This document shows, piece after piece, positions 8,085 to 17,000 of a stretch of 41,823 nt of DNA. The notes beneath the pieces are model-generated. The model saw only the letters and a list, made by a program, of their open reading frames with translations, was not told the origin of the DNA and did not search any database. Where the stretch lies: the NCBI RefSeq assembly GCF_004000845.1, contig NZ_BIMA01000059.1:1-41823 (forward strand), written 5' to 3'. The translations under genes were made by a program, and so were the position numbers. Position 1 is the stretch's first letter; the number at the start of each line of letters is the position of its first letter. Source of the DNA: Paenibacillus koleovorans NBRC 103111. Lineage in GTDB: Bacteria; Bacillota; Bacilli; Paenibacillales; NBRC-103111.

Positions 8085-8858
8085 TCAATACACTTCCGCG
8101 GTCAACCCGCCGTCCACGAACAAATGACTGCCCGAGATGAAGGAAGCATCGTCCGAAGCGAGAAACACGAGCGTCTTCGCCACCTCCACCGGTTCGGCGA
8201 TTCGCCGCAGCGGATAATGCCCGTACACTTGCCGCCTCGCTTGCTCCGGATCGGGCTGAAACTCAAAAAACTGTTCCACCATCGGCGTCCTAACATCCCC
8301 CGGGCAAATGCAGTTCACTCGGATCCCATGCGGTCCGTACGCAACGGCCATCGATTTGGTCAGCGCGATCAGCGCGCCTTTCGTCGCCCCATACACAGCC
8401 AAATCCGGATCGCCTGCTACACCCAGCACCGAGCTGACCGACAAAATCACTCCCCGCTTCTGCCGCATCATCAGAGGAAGAGCGTACTTGCAGCCGAGGA
8501 ACACTCCCTTCAGATTGACGTCGATGGTCCGACTGAAGTCGGCTTCCTCGTACTCATGCAGCAGTCCCATGATCTGAACGGCGGCGTTGTTGACCAGCAC
8601 ATCGAACGCACCGTACCGCGCGTGGACCTGATCGATCGCCTCCCGCATCGCTTCCGAGCGACTCACATCGGCATGGATCGCCAAGCTCTCTCCCCCCGAC
8701 TGCCGAATCCGTTCGGCCACGCGCTCGGCTGCGTCCCGATTCGAATCCAGCACGGCCACCGCCGCGCCTTCTGCCGCGAACTGACGAGCCGCCGCATCCC
8801 CTATGCCTTGTCCCGCCCCGGTGATGAGCGCCACTTGTCCCTCTAGCTTCCTTTTCAA
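8085..8858 (-). CDS. SDR family oxidoreductase
   Basis: A classical short-chain dehydrogenase of 257 residues. The coenzyme-binding TGAGQGIG is at 13-20, NNAA at 90-93, the catalytic Ser at about 142-143, and the YxxxK motif at Tyr156/Lys160. The late PxDVRTPMVE and SGSHLFVDGG segments fit the family. The acidic residue after the second strand (VLDSN) suggests NAD+ preference. I place the start at TTG 8858, because GGAGGGTGG lies just upstream and the length is then typical; an ATG at 8915 would add 19 unconserved residues. It leads the operon with the dehydratase and probably oxidises a sugar or sugar acid. The substrate is unknown. Confidence 0.88.
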   Translation of the reverse strand: MKRKLEGQVALITGAGQGIGDAAARQFAAEGAAVAVLDSNRDAAERVAERIRQSGGESLAIHADVSRSEAMREAIDQVHARYGAFDVLVNNAAVQIMGLLHEYEEADFSRTIDVNLKGVFLGCKYALPLMMRQKRGVILSVSSVLGVAGDPDLAVYGATKGALIALTKSMAVAYGPHGIRVNCICPGDVRTPMVEQFFEFQPDPEQARRQVYGHYPLRRIAEPVEVAKTLVFLASDDASFISGSHLFVDGGLTAEVY

Positions 8859-8924
8859 AATGCCACCCTCCCCTTCATAAATCATCATGACGACCTGACT
8901 TGCTTCCCTATCCATAAGTTCAGT

Positions 8925-8953
8925 ATAATAAGTACTTGTAATATTGTCTACAA
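8925..8953 (-). promoter_or_regulatory. Promoter of the SDR-dehydratase operon
   Basis: On the minus strand, TTGTAG (8948-8953) and TATTAT (8925-8930) are separated by 17 bases, close to the vegetative consensus and correctly placed for the SDR gene. Confidence 0.6.
8944..8953. promoter_or_regulatory. Probable FCD-GntR operator
   Basis: TTGTCTACAA matches the TNGTNNACNA half-palindrome bound by FadR/FCD-type GntR regulators. It overlaps the -35 box of the SDR promoter and lies in the gap between the operon and the GntR gene, as expected for repression relieved by a pathway metabolite. Confidence 0.6.
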
Positions 8954-9042
8954 TGTTACAAATGACAATACTGTAGCGCGCTGTTTACAGCGTTCCCTGT
9001 TTGGCGTATCATTTGGCTTAATGTGAAAGAGGAGTTGGATTC

Positions 9043-9693
9043 ATGGAAGGCTTTCGATTCGACGAGCAAAAGGCGACTTCGCTTCGCCATAAAATAACCG
9101 AAGATATCCGCAGGGCGATCCTGCAAGGGAGCTTGAAGCCGGGGAGCCGGCTGCGGGAGGTCGAGCTGTCCAAGCAGATGGGCGTCAGCCGGGGGCCGAT
9201 CCGGGAAGCGATCCGCATGCTCGAGCAAGAGGGTCTCCTCTACTCGCATCCGTACAAAGAGACGGTCGTGGCGGAAATCAGCGGTGAGGAAGTGACGGAG
9301 GTGCTCATCCCGATTCGCCTCACCATTGAGCGCTTCACGATCCGCAAGGCGCTGCCCCTCCTGAACGAGGAGCATCACGAGCGGCTGCGCGCCATCATAG
9401 CCGACATGCGAGAAGGTGCCCGTCTCCATGATTACGTGCGGCTCGCGGACAGCGACTTGGCGTTCCACGAATACTTAGTGCGCCTGGCCGGGATGGACAA
9501 TATGACCGGCATCTGGTCGTCCATCTACAATCGCATCCGGCTGTTCTTCATCAGCCAGGCGCGCGCCTATGAGGATCTGGAGGATCTGTGCCGCGAGCAT
9601 GAGAGCTTGCTGCAGGCGATCGTCGAGGGAGATGCGGACCAGGTGGCCGAAGCTCTCACCGCGCATATCCGGAATGTGAAGCCTACCCCGTAA
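9043..9693 (+). CDS. FCD-type GntR transcriptional regulator
   Basis: 216 residues: a winged helix-turn-helix (about 12-80, with PGSRLREVELSKQMGVSRGP and REAIRMLEQEGL) followed by an all-helical FCD ligand-binding domain. The metal-binding set of FCD domains is visible as Asp138, His142, His186 and His208. These regulators usually sense organic or sugar acids and repress an adjacent catabolic operon. Here the gene is divergent from the SDR/IlvD pair and a matching operator lies between them. The start ATG has AGAGGAG upstream, and a terminator follows immediately. Confidence 0.9.
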   Translation: MEGFRFDEQKATSLRHKITEDIRRAILQGSLKPGSRLREVELSKQMGVSRGPIREAIRMLEQEGLLYSHPYKETVVAEISGEEVTEVLIPIRLTIERFTIRKALPLLNEEHHERLRAIIADMREGARLHDYVRLADSDLAFHEYLVRLAGMDNMTGIWSSIYNRIRLFFISQARAYEDLEDLCREHESLLQAIVEGDADQVAEALTAHIRNVKPTP

Positions 9694-9701
9694 CTTCAAC
9701 G

Positions 9702-9739
9702 AAAAGACCTGACCGGAATGAATCCGAGCAGGTCTTTTT
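9702..9739 (+). terminator. Rho-independent terminator of the GntR gene
   Basis: AAAAGACCTG pairs with CAGGTCTTTT across a 17-base loop, ending in five T, 9 bases after the stop codon. Confidence 0.85.
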
Positions 9740-9833
9740 GTTAGAATCCGCAAAAAATAGCGTTACGGGATCATCTCCCTCGGGAATCGATCTGTCGGTG
9801 CGAATTCAGACAACCATTGCTGCGCCATCCCGC

Positions 9834-10403
9834 TTATTGCTCCGGTATCGCCCGGAACAACCCATAGGCCGCGATCGCCGCAGGCGGCTCCTTGTCCAAA
9901 GCCAACCCGCCGCCGGCCGACCGGCTGGCTACATCGACGAGCCAGCGCGTGAACGGCGCCACGTTCAGCTCCTGCATCTCCTCGAGGCTGAAAAACGCCG
10001 CCCCGTCCACCTCCACACCATCCGGCGTCGGCTCCCCGTCGACATAGTCCATCGCGAACGCGACGTACAGATTGTGGATGCTCCGCGGCTGGTCGCGCAC
10101 CGCAACAACCCCGCGCACAACCGCATCGATGCCCGCTTCCTCCTTCACTTCCCGCACGATTGTCTCGTGGATCAGCTCGAGCTGTTCAATGTAGCCGCCC
10201 GGGTTCGTCCAGAACCCTTTACCGGGATTTTGCGCCCGGCGTACGAGCAAGTACTTGCCGTCCTTCTCCAGCAAAGCGCCGACACCGACGCTGTAATTGC
10301 CCCAATGCACGAAGCTGCATTCCGGACATCCCAGGCGCTCCGTCCCGTCTACATCCTTCAAAACCAGCGCTTGTCCGCAAGCCGAGCAAAACTTCGGTTC
10401 CAC
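9834..10403 (-). CDS. Nudix hydrolase with N-terminal zinc ribbon
   Basis: 189 residues. The N-terminus has two CxxC pairs (Cys6/Cys9, Cys26/Cys29) forming a zinc ribbon. The Nudix box spans about 70-92 and fits GX5EX7REUXEEXGU exactly (GYIEQLE ... REVKEEAGI). A ribbon plus a Nudix domain in this order occurs in ADP-ribose/FAD/NADH-type pyrophosphatases, so a nucleotide-diphosphate substrate is likely but not identifiable. The start is GTG with AAGGTGG seven bases upstream. It is the last of three minus-strand genes, 67 bases after the symporter gene. Confidence 0.88.
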   Translation of the reverse strand: MEPKFCSACGQALVLKDVDGTERLGCPECSFVHWGNYSVGVGALLEKDGKYLLVRRAQNPGKGFWTNPGGYIEQLELIHETIVREVKEEAGIDAVVRGVVAVRDQPRSIHNLYVAFAMDYVDGEPTPDGVEVDGAAFFSLEEMQELNVAPFTRWLVDVASRSAGGGLALDKEPPAAIAAYGLFRAIPEQ

Positions 10404-10470
10404 CCTAGTCCACCTTCATCTCTCTCAAAGTTAGTAAGTCACGTCCGCCTCGTGTTGCCTCGCAACCCTG

Positions 10471-11457
10471 CTACCCCGTCCGACTAACGCCCACTTCCTG
10501 CGGCAGCTCTCGGGACTTGGCCGCCCCGCGCCGGCCGAAGAACAAATAGCCGAACAAGGAAGCCAACAGCTGCTGCGTCAGCATCCCGACGATCGTCGGA
10601 AACGCCACCTGCGGCGGGAAAAACGAGATGGCCAGCACCGCGCCTGCGCTTACATTGCGCATCCCGCAGTTGAACAGCATGCACACCGCCATTTCACGGT
10701 CCAACCGCAGCAGCCGGCCCGCGAGCCAGCCGAGCAAGTACCCCACAGCCACGACGACCACGCAGACGAGCGCGATGTAGACGATTTTCCGGTTCCACTC
10801 CGTGATGAGCGGAGCAATGACCGAGCTGTTGATGATGATCACGACGGCCAGCCCGATTTTGGAAATCGGCGACAGCGTCGGGCTCCACACCTGCTTAACC
10901 TTCCCTCGCGTCAATTGGTTCAGCACCATCCCGAGGATTGACGGAAGCACGACCATCCAGACGAGCTGCGTCAGCATGCCGACCGGATCCATCTCCACCT
11001 TGGCCCCTACAAGCACCGACAACGTATAAGGCACGATAAACGGCGACAGCAGCGTATCGATCAGAATCATGCTTAGCGTAAGCGCCGTATGGCCGCGATA
11101 GATCGACACCCACATGAAGCTGACGATGCCCGTCGGTATGCTAAGCACGAGCACGATGCCGGTAAGGGTGAGCGGATCGTTCGGAAAAGCGAGATGGCCG
11201 GCCCCCCAAGCAAGCAGCGGCATGACCAAATGCAGCACGAACATGAACACCAGGATAGGTAGAGGATGCAGCAGCACCCTCTGCATATCCCGGAAGTTCA
11301 TGCTCAAGCTGCCTGTAAACGTCATAAAGGCGAAGATCCAAGGGACCCATCCTGTGAGCGGCGACAGGGCGCCGGCCGTGGCCAACCCGATCATCACGCT
11401 AGTCGGAGTGATCAGCGGCATCCATTTCTCCAAGCCCTTATTTAATGCGGTTAACAT
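10471..11457 (-). CDS. Bile acid:sodium symporter (BASS) family transporter
   Basis: 328 residues with about ten hydrophobic helices. Family landmarks include the early MTFTGSLSMNFRDM, the SIPTGIVSFMWVSIYRGH segment, and the late helix with MLFNCGMRNVSAG, which resembles the crossing, sodium-binding region of these carriers. Members carry bile acids in animals, but in bacteria they carry pantothenate precursors, keto acids or other organic anions. The ATG at 11457 has AGGAGGG ten bases upstream; an upstream ATG would add 21 non-hydrophobic residues. The gene lies between a yidC paralogue and a Nudix gene; substrate unknown. Confidence 0.85.
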   Translation of the reverse strand: MLTALNKGLEKWMPLITPTSVMIGLATAGALSPLTGWVPWIFAFMTFTGSLSMNFRDMQRVLLHPLPILVFMFVLHLVMPLLAWGAGHLAFPNDPLTLTGIVLVLSIPTGIVSFMWVSIYRGHTALTLSMILIDTLLSPFIVPYTLSVLVGAKVEMDPVGMLTQLVWMVVLPSILGMVLNQLTRGKVKQVWSPTLSPISKIGLAVVIIINSSVIAPLITEWNRKIVYIALVCVVVVAVGYLLGWLAGRLLRLDREMAVCMLFNCGMRNVSAGAVLAISFFPPQVAFPTIVGMLTQQLLASLFGYLFFGRRGAAKSRELPQEVGVSRTG

Positions 11458-11585
11458 CTCTGTAGGTCCCTCCTGCTGTCCCGGCTCGATGACGAAAATG
11501 CGAAAATCAGTTCCGGACACGGAATTCTTCTACAGACTACTCCTTTTTGCACACGTGTTCAAGAAAAAAATGAAGCCGGACACGC

Positions 11586-12386
11586 CTAGCGGGACAGCAG
11601 CCTTTTCCCCCAAGCCGTCCTGTAAAATCCGCGCTCCAGCAAGCCGAACACCGTCCCGGTCATCCAGTACAGGCCAAGCGCCGCCGGAGACCGCCACATG
11701 ACGAAGAGCGGCAACAGCGCGACCAGCGCGGCCAGCAGCCAGCGGCTCGGCAGCAGCCCGCCACCCACTCCGGCACCTGCACCAACTGTACCTGCACCTG
11801 CATCTGCACCTGCACCTGTACCAGCACCTGTACTTGCACCTGCACCAGCCCCTACACTCGCAACGCCGCCTACTCCAACCGCTACCGACGCAGCGAGCGG
11901 ATCAGCCCCAACCACATTGGTAAGCGGAATCAGAGCGGTCAAGAAGCTAAGCGACGCAGTAGCGATCGGCACGAGATGCCACGAATCGGTCTCCGCCAAG
12001 CTCGCCACCCACGGGATCAGAAGCGAAGTCATCGTGCCGCCATGCGTCAGAAACAACCCGTACATCCCCATCAGAATGGGCATCTGCACGAGCAACCCAA
12101 CGAACGGCGCAAATGGACGGATGCGATGCTCCCGATACAGCGAAGACATAGCTCTCATCATTTCCTGCGGCTTGTCGGACAGCTTGGCGCGCAATTCCAG
12201 CATCTTGGGACGAGCGGCGGCATTCCGCACCTGTTGACGGGCTACCGTGAGATTGAAGTAGAACAGCACCATTTTCACACCTAGAGTGAGAGCGATAACC
12301 GCCAGCCCCCAGTCATGCAAAATCCAAAAAAGTCCCTGCAACGGCGGGACGAGCAGCGAAGTGATCGAGTGGAACCATGAATACAT
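11586..12386 (-). CDS. YidC/Oxa1 family membrane insertase paralogue with low-complexity insert
   Basis: 266 residues. Recognisable parts are the first core helix (LAVIALTLGVKMVLFYF), the cytoplasmic helical hairpin (about 50-92), FAPFVGLLVQMPILMGMYGLF, and the last helix APAALGLYWM-like segment reading SPAALGLYWMTGTVFGLLERGF. These enzymes insert membrane proteins through a hydrophilic groove whose key charge is normally Arg in the first helix; here a Lys (Lys38) occupies about that place. No lipobox is seen, although many Bacillota YidC proteins are lipoproteins. Residues about 170-210 are a Gly/Ala/Thr/Val stretch, encoded by a hexanucleotide-like repeat and absent from the family. AAGGAGA precedes the ATG. 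It is probably a specialised second YidC. Confidence 0.82.
   Translation of the reverse strand: MYSWFHSITSLLVPPLQGLFWILHDWGLAVIALTLGVKMVLFYFNLTVARQQVRNAAARPKMLELRAKLSDKPQEMMRAMSSLYREHRIRPFAPFVGLLVQMPILMGMYGLFLTHGGTMTSLLIPWVASLAETDSWHLVPIATASLSFLTALIPLTNVVGADPLAASVAVGVGGVASVGAGAGASTGAGTGAGADAGAGTVGAGAGVGGGLLPSRWLLAALVALLPLFVMWRSPAALGLYWMTGTVFGLLERGFYRTAWGKRLLSR
11775..11865. repeat. Hexanucleotide-like microsatellite inside the yidC paralogue
   Basis: The plus strand repeats CACCTG/CACCTGTA-type units about a dozen times (minus strand CAGGTG). The protein reads this as alternating Gly-Ala/Gly-Thr. All units are compatible with the frame, so length changes by whole units would keep the protein intact. 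Confidence 0.8.
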
Positions 12387-12490
12387 AGCGAAATAGTCTC
12401 CTTATTAGCGCCTCCGCATAGACCCATGCGAAGCGTCGATTTGATGGATGGCAACCCAAAGCCCAAGCCCCAAGTAACCGCCTAACCCCA

Positions 12491-12742
12491 TCAAACCGCA
12501 CTCGGATCCGCATCCGCAGCGGAGACATCCCGGAACGAAGGCTGCTTGCGCCGAAAAACGAACGGACGTCTCGATCCTACAGGAACCGAGGAACGGCTGG
12601 CACTAGCAGCGCTACGCCAGGGATGAGCCGATACGAGCCTTTCCTCCCGACGACTCGGGACAGGCAGCAGCCCAACTACACCCAGCCAACCGGCCAAACT
12701 CAGAAGCAGCAGCAGCAACGTCGATTCATCCAATGGAAACAC
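12491..12742 (-). CDS. Possible small membrane-anchored protein upstream of the yidC paralogue
   Basis: An 83-residue frame starting at GTG with GGGGGTG about eight bases upstream. Residues 8-27 form one Leu-rich membrane helix (STLLLLLLSLAGWLGVVGLL); the rest is Ser/Arg/Pro-rich and probably disordered. It is codirectional with the yidC paralogue, about 100 bases before it. I do not recognise a family. The ribosome binding site and the single clean helix favour a real gene, while the biased tail could be chance coding in GC-rich DNA. Confidence 0.4.
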   Translation of the reverse strand: MFPLDESTLLLLLLSLAGWLGVVGLLPVPSRREERLVSAHPWRSAASASRSSVPVGSRRPFVFRRKQPSFRDVSAADADPSAV

Positions 12743-12921
12743 GTTCGGTTCACCCCCTTTCTACAGCGTATCTATTCTATTACGGACCAGAACGAAAAAA
12801 GTTGAGCCTAAACCGCTACATATTGTAATTGGAAACGGTTTACTAGTGACTCTATTAATTCCCTCCAGTTACAATAATAATAGAGAACAAAATCTTTTTT
12901 CAACTAGAGGAGGATTAGCAC

Positions 12922-13605
12922 TTGAAGAAAAAAATAGTTGCACTCGGTCTTGCGATCTCTCTACTCGTCCCGACCGTCGTCCAAGCCGCCACTTCCTATG
13001 AAACCGAGATAGAGAAAGGCGTCAACTTCCGCTCGGCCCCAAGCACCAACGCATACATATTCCGGATGCTTTCGAAAGGCGAGGACATCCACGTCATCGA
13101 GAAGTACAATCAGTACTGGCTGAAAATCAAAGTGAAGGACGGCACCGAGGGCTTCATTTCCGCCGATCCGCAATATACGGACTACAAGGGCTCCTCACCC
13201 GGCAGCGGCCAAGGCACGACGAACACGAAAGCCGACCGGATCATTAACTTCGCGAAGAGCTTACAGGGCAGAGTCACCTACGATTTCGGCACGCGCAATC
13301 CTTCCAAGATGATATTCGACTGCTCCTCCTTCACCGAATACGTATTCGCCAATCAGGGCATCGACCTCAAGTGGGGCACGAAATACCAGCAAAACGCCGG
13401 CTCCGCGGTCAGCAAGAGCAACCTGAAAAAAGGCGATCTCGTCTTTTTCAACACAACGGGCGGCAGCGGCATCAATCACGTAGGAATCTACATCGGCAAC
13501 GGGCAATTCATCCATAATACCCCGTCGAAGAACGGCGTCGCGATCAACAGCCTCAACACCGGCTACTGGAACACGCACTACGTGAAAGCAAGACGGGTGC
13601 TGTAA
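12922..13605 (+). CDS. SH3 domain and NlpC/P60 cell-wall hydrolase
   Basis: 227 residues: a signal peptide (1-22, ending VQA-A), a bacterial SH3 domain (about 28-88, with GVNFRSAPSTNAYI and WLKIKVKDGTEGFI), a short Ser/Gly/Thr linker, and a C-terminal NlpC/P60 domain. The catalytic Cys is in FDCSSFTEYVF, the His in GINHVGIYIG, and a third polar residue follows near FIHNTP. Such enzymes cut gamma-D-Glu-diaminopimelate or related bonds in peptidoglycan outside the cell. The start is TTG at 12922 with GAGGAGG eight bases upstream. It is monocistronic with its own strong terminator. Confidence 0.93.
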   Translation: MKKKIVALGLAISLLVPTVVQAATSYETEIEKGVNFRSAPSTNAYIFRMLSKGEDIHVIEKYNQYWLKIKVKDGTEGFISADPQYTDYKGSSPGSGQGTTNTKADRIINFAKSLQGRVTYDFGTRNPSKMIFDCSSFTEYVFANQGIDLKWGTKYQQNAGSAVSKSNLKKGDLVFFNTTGGSGINHVGIYIGNGQFIHNTPSKNGVAINSLNTGYWNTHYVKARRVL

Positions 13606-13631
13606 GCTGTTGCGACGCAACGAATAATACC

Positions 13632-13671
13632 AAACACCCCGTTCCCTCTGCAAGGGAGACGGGGTGTTTTT
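13632..13671 (+). terminator. Rho-independent terminator of the NlpC/P60 gene
   Basis: AAACACCCCGT pairs with ACGGGGTGTTT, with an inner TCCCT/AGGGA stem, followed by a T-run. It lies 26 bases after the stop codon. Confidence 0.9.
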
Positions 13672-13741
13672 GTAACTTTCTTACTGTTGATATTGCTTGT
13701 TAAGCTAAAGCTTCTGTTATAATGATTTTGAGGTGATCCAA

Positions 13742-14044
13742 ATGAATCCGTTAAGTGATCAAACCAAGGAAGAGCTTCTCCTTGCACTTGAAGGCAAAAG
13801 GTCTAGTCTTTTTGTCATTGATGGAAAACTGGTTTCTGTTGAGATCGAAAACTTCGAGTCGGTTAATGAAAATGTCCCAGAGTCCGATCCAGCCCAAGAA
13901 ATTGAAGAGTATCCTGAACTAAAAGCTTCCCTGCAGCGCTACTTGGATAATCCAGATATGAAGGGATATTCCGCCAGCGAATTAAAGGAGAAGCGTCACC
14001 GGCCTCGTTTATTTGCCCAACTTAAGGAATATAGCTCACCTTGA
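13742..14044 (+). CDS. Small acidic protein, possible orphan antitoxin
   Basis: 100 residues, acidic and AT-richer than its neighbours. ATG 13742 follows AGGTGAT at the normal distance, and TATAAT stands at about 13718. The last third (EYPELKASLQRYLDNPDMKGYSASELKEKR split here for length: PELKASL, GYSASELKEK) has the same layout as the antitoxin at 29527, with a PELK segment followed by a Gly-Tyr/Tyr-Thr turn and a final helix. I therefore suspect an antitoxin-like protein whose toxin is missing: the expected downstream position holds the 3' end of the convergent lyase gene, with a 23-base overlap. No family is firmly recognised. Confidence 0.6.
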   Translation: MNPLSDQTKEELLLALEGKRSSLFVIDGKLVSVEIENFESVNENVPESDPAQEIEEYPELKASLQRYLDNPDMKGYSASELKEKRHRPRLFAQLKEYSSP

Positions 14045-17000
14045 CATCGTCTACGCTAGACGAGCTGGCATTGCCGGCGATGGAGGAAGACAGCTTGTCG
14101 ACCTTGGTCAGGCCGGAATACCTGTAGCTCCACTGCGAGCCGCGCAGTTCGCCGTTCACGTAGACATCGAACTTTTGGGTTGCGGTGTTCATCACCACTT
14201 TGAGGTGGTACGGGACTCCATTCGTAGTCGAGGTCACCAGGTTCGTTTGGGTGCCTCCGTTGTATCCCCATATTTTTCCAGATTGCATAATGATATGAGC
14301 AGCGCTGCCATTCGAAGTAAGGCTGCTGTCCGAGACGACTAGGGCGTTCTTCCAGTTGTTGTCGTCCGCCGTGACGGTCGCTTCGGCGATCACCAGGCTG
14401 CCAGCCGGTGCGGTAAACAGCTTGTAGGCCTCCGCTTTGCCGGTTGTTGACGTTGTCGTCAGTTTGACGGATTTGTCCGTAGAAGCTCCGCTATCCAACT
14501 GAACCACACCTGTATGCCCCGAAACGCCGCCGTTATCGAAGGTCCAGCCGTTCTGCCCGTTCAAATTGCCGAGTGTCATGGAGTTAAAATCTTCATCGAC
14601 CAGCGTGGTTAAAGTAAGCGGTGCATAGGATACTTTCACATCGTCCACACTCATCGAGCTGGCGTTGCCGGCAATGGAGGAGGAGAATTTGTCGAGCGTA
14701 TTCACCGCATATCGATAGCTCCACCCTGTTGCGAGCAACGCGTCGTTGACATAAACATCGTATTTTTTCGTAGACGTATTGATCACGACCTTCAGTCGAT
14801 AGGGTTGACCGTTCGTGATTCCTGATAAAACGTCCGTTTTCGTGCTTCCATTGTAGCCCCAAATCTTGCCGCTTTGCATAACCAATTGGGCGGCATTGTT
14901 ATTGGCGGTTAAGCTGCCGTCCGCAACGATCAGGGCATTTTTCCAATTACTGTCATCGGCCGTTACAGTAGCTTCCGCTATGATATAACCGTTTTGAGGA
15001 GCGTTAAACAGACGATACGCTTCAGCGCTGCCGCTTGTGGAGCCCGTTACAACCTTCAACGATTTGTCTGTGGCATCGCTGTTTGCCGGCTGCACGATTA
15101 CGGTATTCTGAGCCACTCCGGCGTTGTTGAAAATCCAGCCGTTTTGTCCGGTCAGGCTGCCCAGCTGCATATCGTTAAAATCTTCATTCACCGTGTAGCC
15201 GGCAATCGGGGCTCCGGAAGGCGTTGCAAAAAAGGCCTTGATGCTTTTGCCGCCGGCGCCGTTCACATTAACAGTAAGGGTAGTCGTTCCTCCGCTGGTG
15301 CTGGTTGTAATGCGCGAATCCTTGTAGGCCACCGGCCCCAGATTTTGCGCGATCGTCAGGGTAATGGTGCCTGTATTGGCCATCGTAGGGTCGGATACGG
15401 AAACCTCGGTTCCATTCTCGCTAGTGCGTACCATGACGGATGCCTTTTTGTTGCTGGTGACGCCGCTCACGGTTTTGACAGCATCCTTCCAGAAGTTGAC
15501 GCCCAGTATGCCCAGATTGTTTTCCTTCACCGCTTGCGCATCGCCTGAATTCTCAATCACCGTTATATCCGGGCTCGCAGCATAAGCATCCACTTGCGCG
15601 CTGGACATACCCGGCAGCAGGACATAGGAGTAGGAGCCGTTTGTCGGATTCGTACCGTGATCCAACCATAAGTTCATGTAGTTGCGTGTGTAATTGGTCG
15701 TATAGTCAGGTCCCGAATAGTACAGATCGACACTTGACCATTGGTCGGTGCGCGACTCCCGCAAGCCTTTGACAGATGGTGCCGTTGGAAAATAGTAACC
15801 GATATCCGAACCTGCCACATTCCCGGCCAAATGAATCCGGCTCACCCCGGTCATCGTCTCGTTCCATCCTAATGCAGTTGATTTGGCGGTTCCGTTCACC
15901 GTGAGGGCGTTATTGCCGCTGCTGGTCAGCTTACGATTCTCGACAATCGTTTCCGCCACTTTATTATCGGTCGATGTAATGCCGGCTCCCAAGTTCACGA
16001 TCTCGTTGTCAAACATGAACCATGATTTTTTGGCCGTAAGGGTGGCGCCATTTGCCGTATACTGCATGCCCGAGATCCCGTATTGTCCCGATATCTCTGT
16101 CCCTCCAACCCAACTGTTCGGATTTTTGGCATTCGGCGCAGCTGTCGTATTCTGATTGACGGTAGTACCGGGCATACGATAGCTATTGACGGTAGGCCAG
16201 AAAGAATCCTTGTATTGGGCCAAATCCGAATTGTAGAGATAGGTCATCCCGTCGCCGGTATGCCAGCCTTTTAAATTCTGATTATTAAGGCTCTCATAAT
16301 TGGCCACTCGGCTCGAGGACATGCTGATTCCGAAGGCAAATCCCGGTCTAAGGTGCATAGCTCTAGCCATATTCGGGTATTGCTTGTTCATGATGAGATC
16401 CGGTCTTGCGGTAACCGTCGCATCATTCATAATTTGTTTCGTTTGCACGATGGTGGTGATGGAGCTTAGATCCGCATACTTGGTTGGAGAAGTAGCCTCC
16501 AGCATCCACTTTTTGACCATCGATTTGTATGCTGCACGGTCACTGGACGAAGGGGCGGATAAAGCCATCCTGACAACGGCAGCTCCCAGAGCCCCCATGG
16601 AGGTCAATCCTTTATCGTCGCTGGCGAATCTGGATAAGCCTCTTCCCCTTACCATTTCGGCTATGTTGTCCTTGTAAAATAGAGGCTCGAAGGCGGTATA
16701 GATCCATTGATAAATGTTAGCCACGTCCGGATCGACGATATCCCAGGAGGAGCCGGCTATTACATACATAACCTTGGTCAAATTGTCCATCAGGCTAATC
16801 CCATAGCCGCCGTTATAAGCAATAAGCGCGGTATGCTGCAGGATCGAGCCGTCGCTATATGTGCCTTCGCCGGAAGTCACATAATCGAATACCGGGCTAA
16901 GCTGGTCTCTTCCTTCGGTGATTTTGGCGCTATTTTTCATAATGATTCCGCTTACAATTTTAATGTTGCACGCCCACACCCGATTGGCTCCGACCAGGCC

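Noticed and set aside
12742-12921. Riboswitch upstream of the NlpC/P60 gene
   Set aside because: Such genes often follow cyclic-di-AMP riboswitches, but the gap is only about 180 bases and I could not find the conserved helices.
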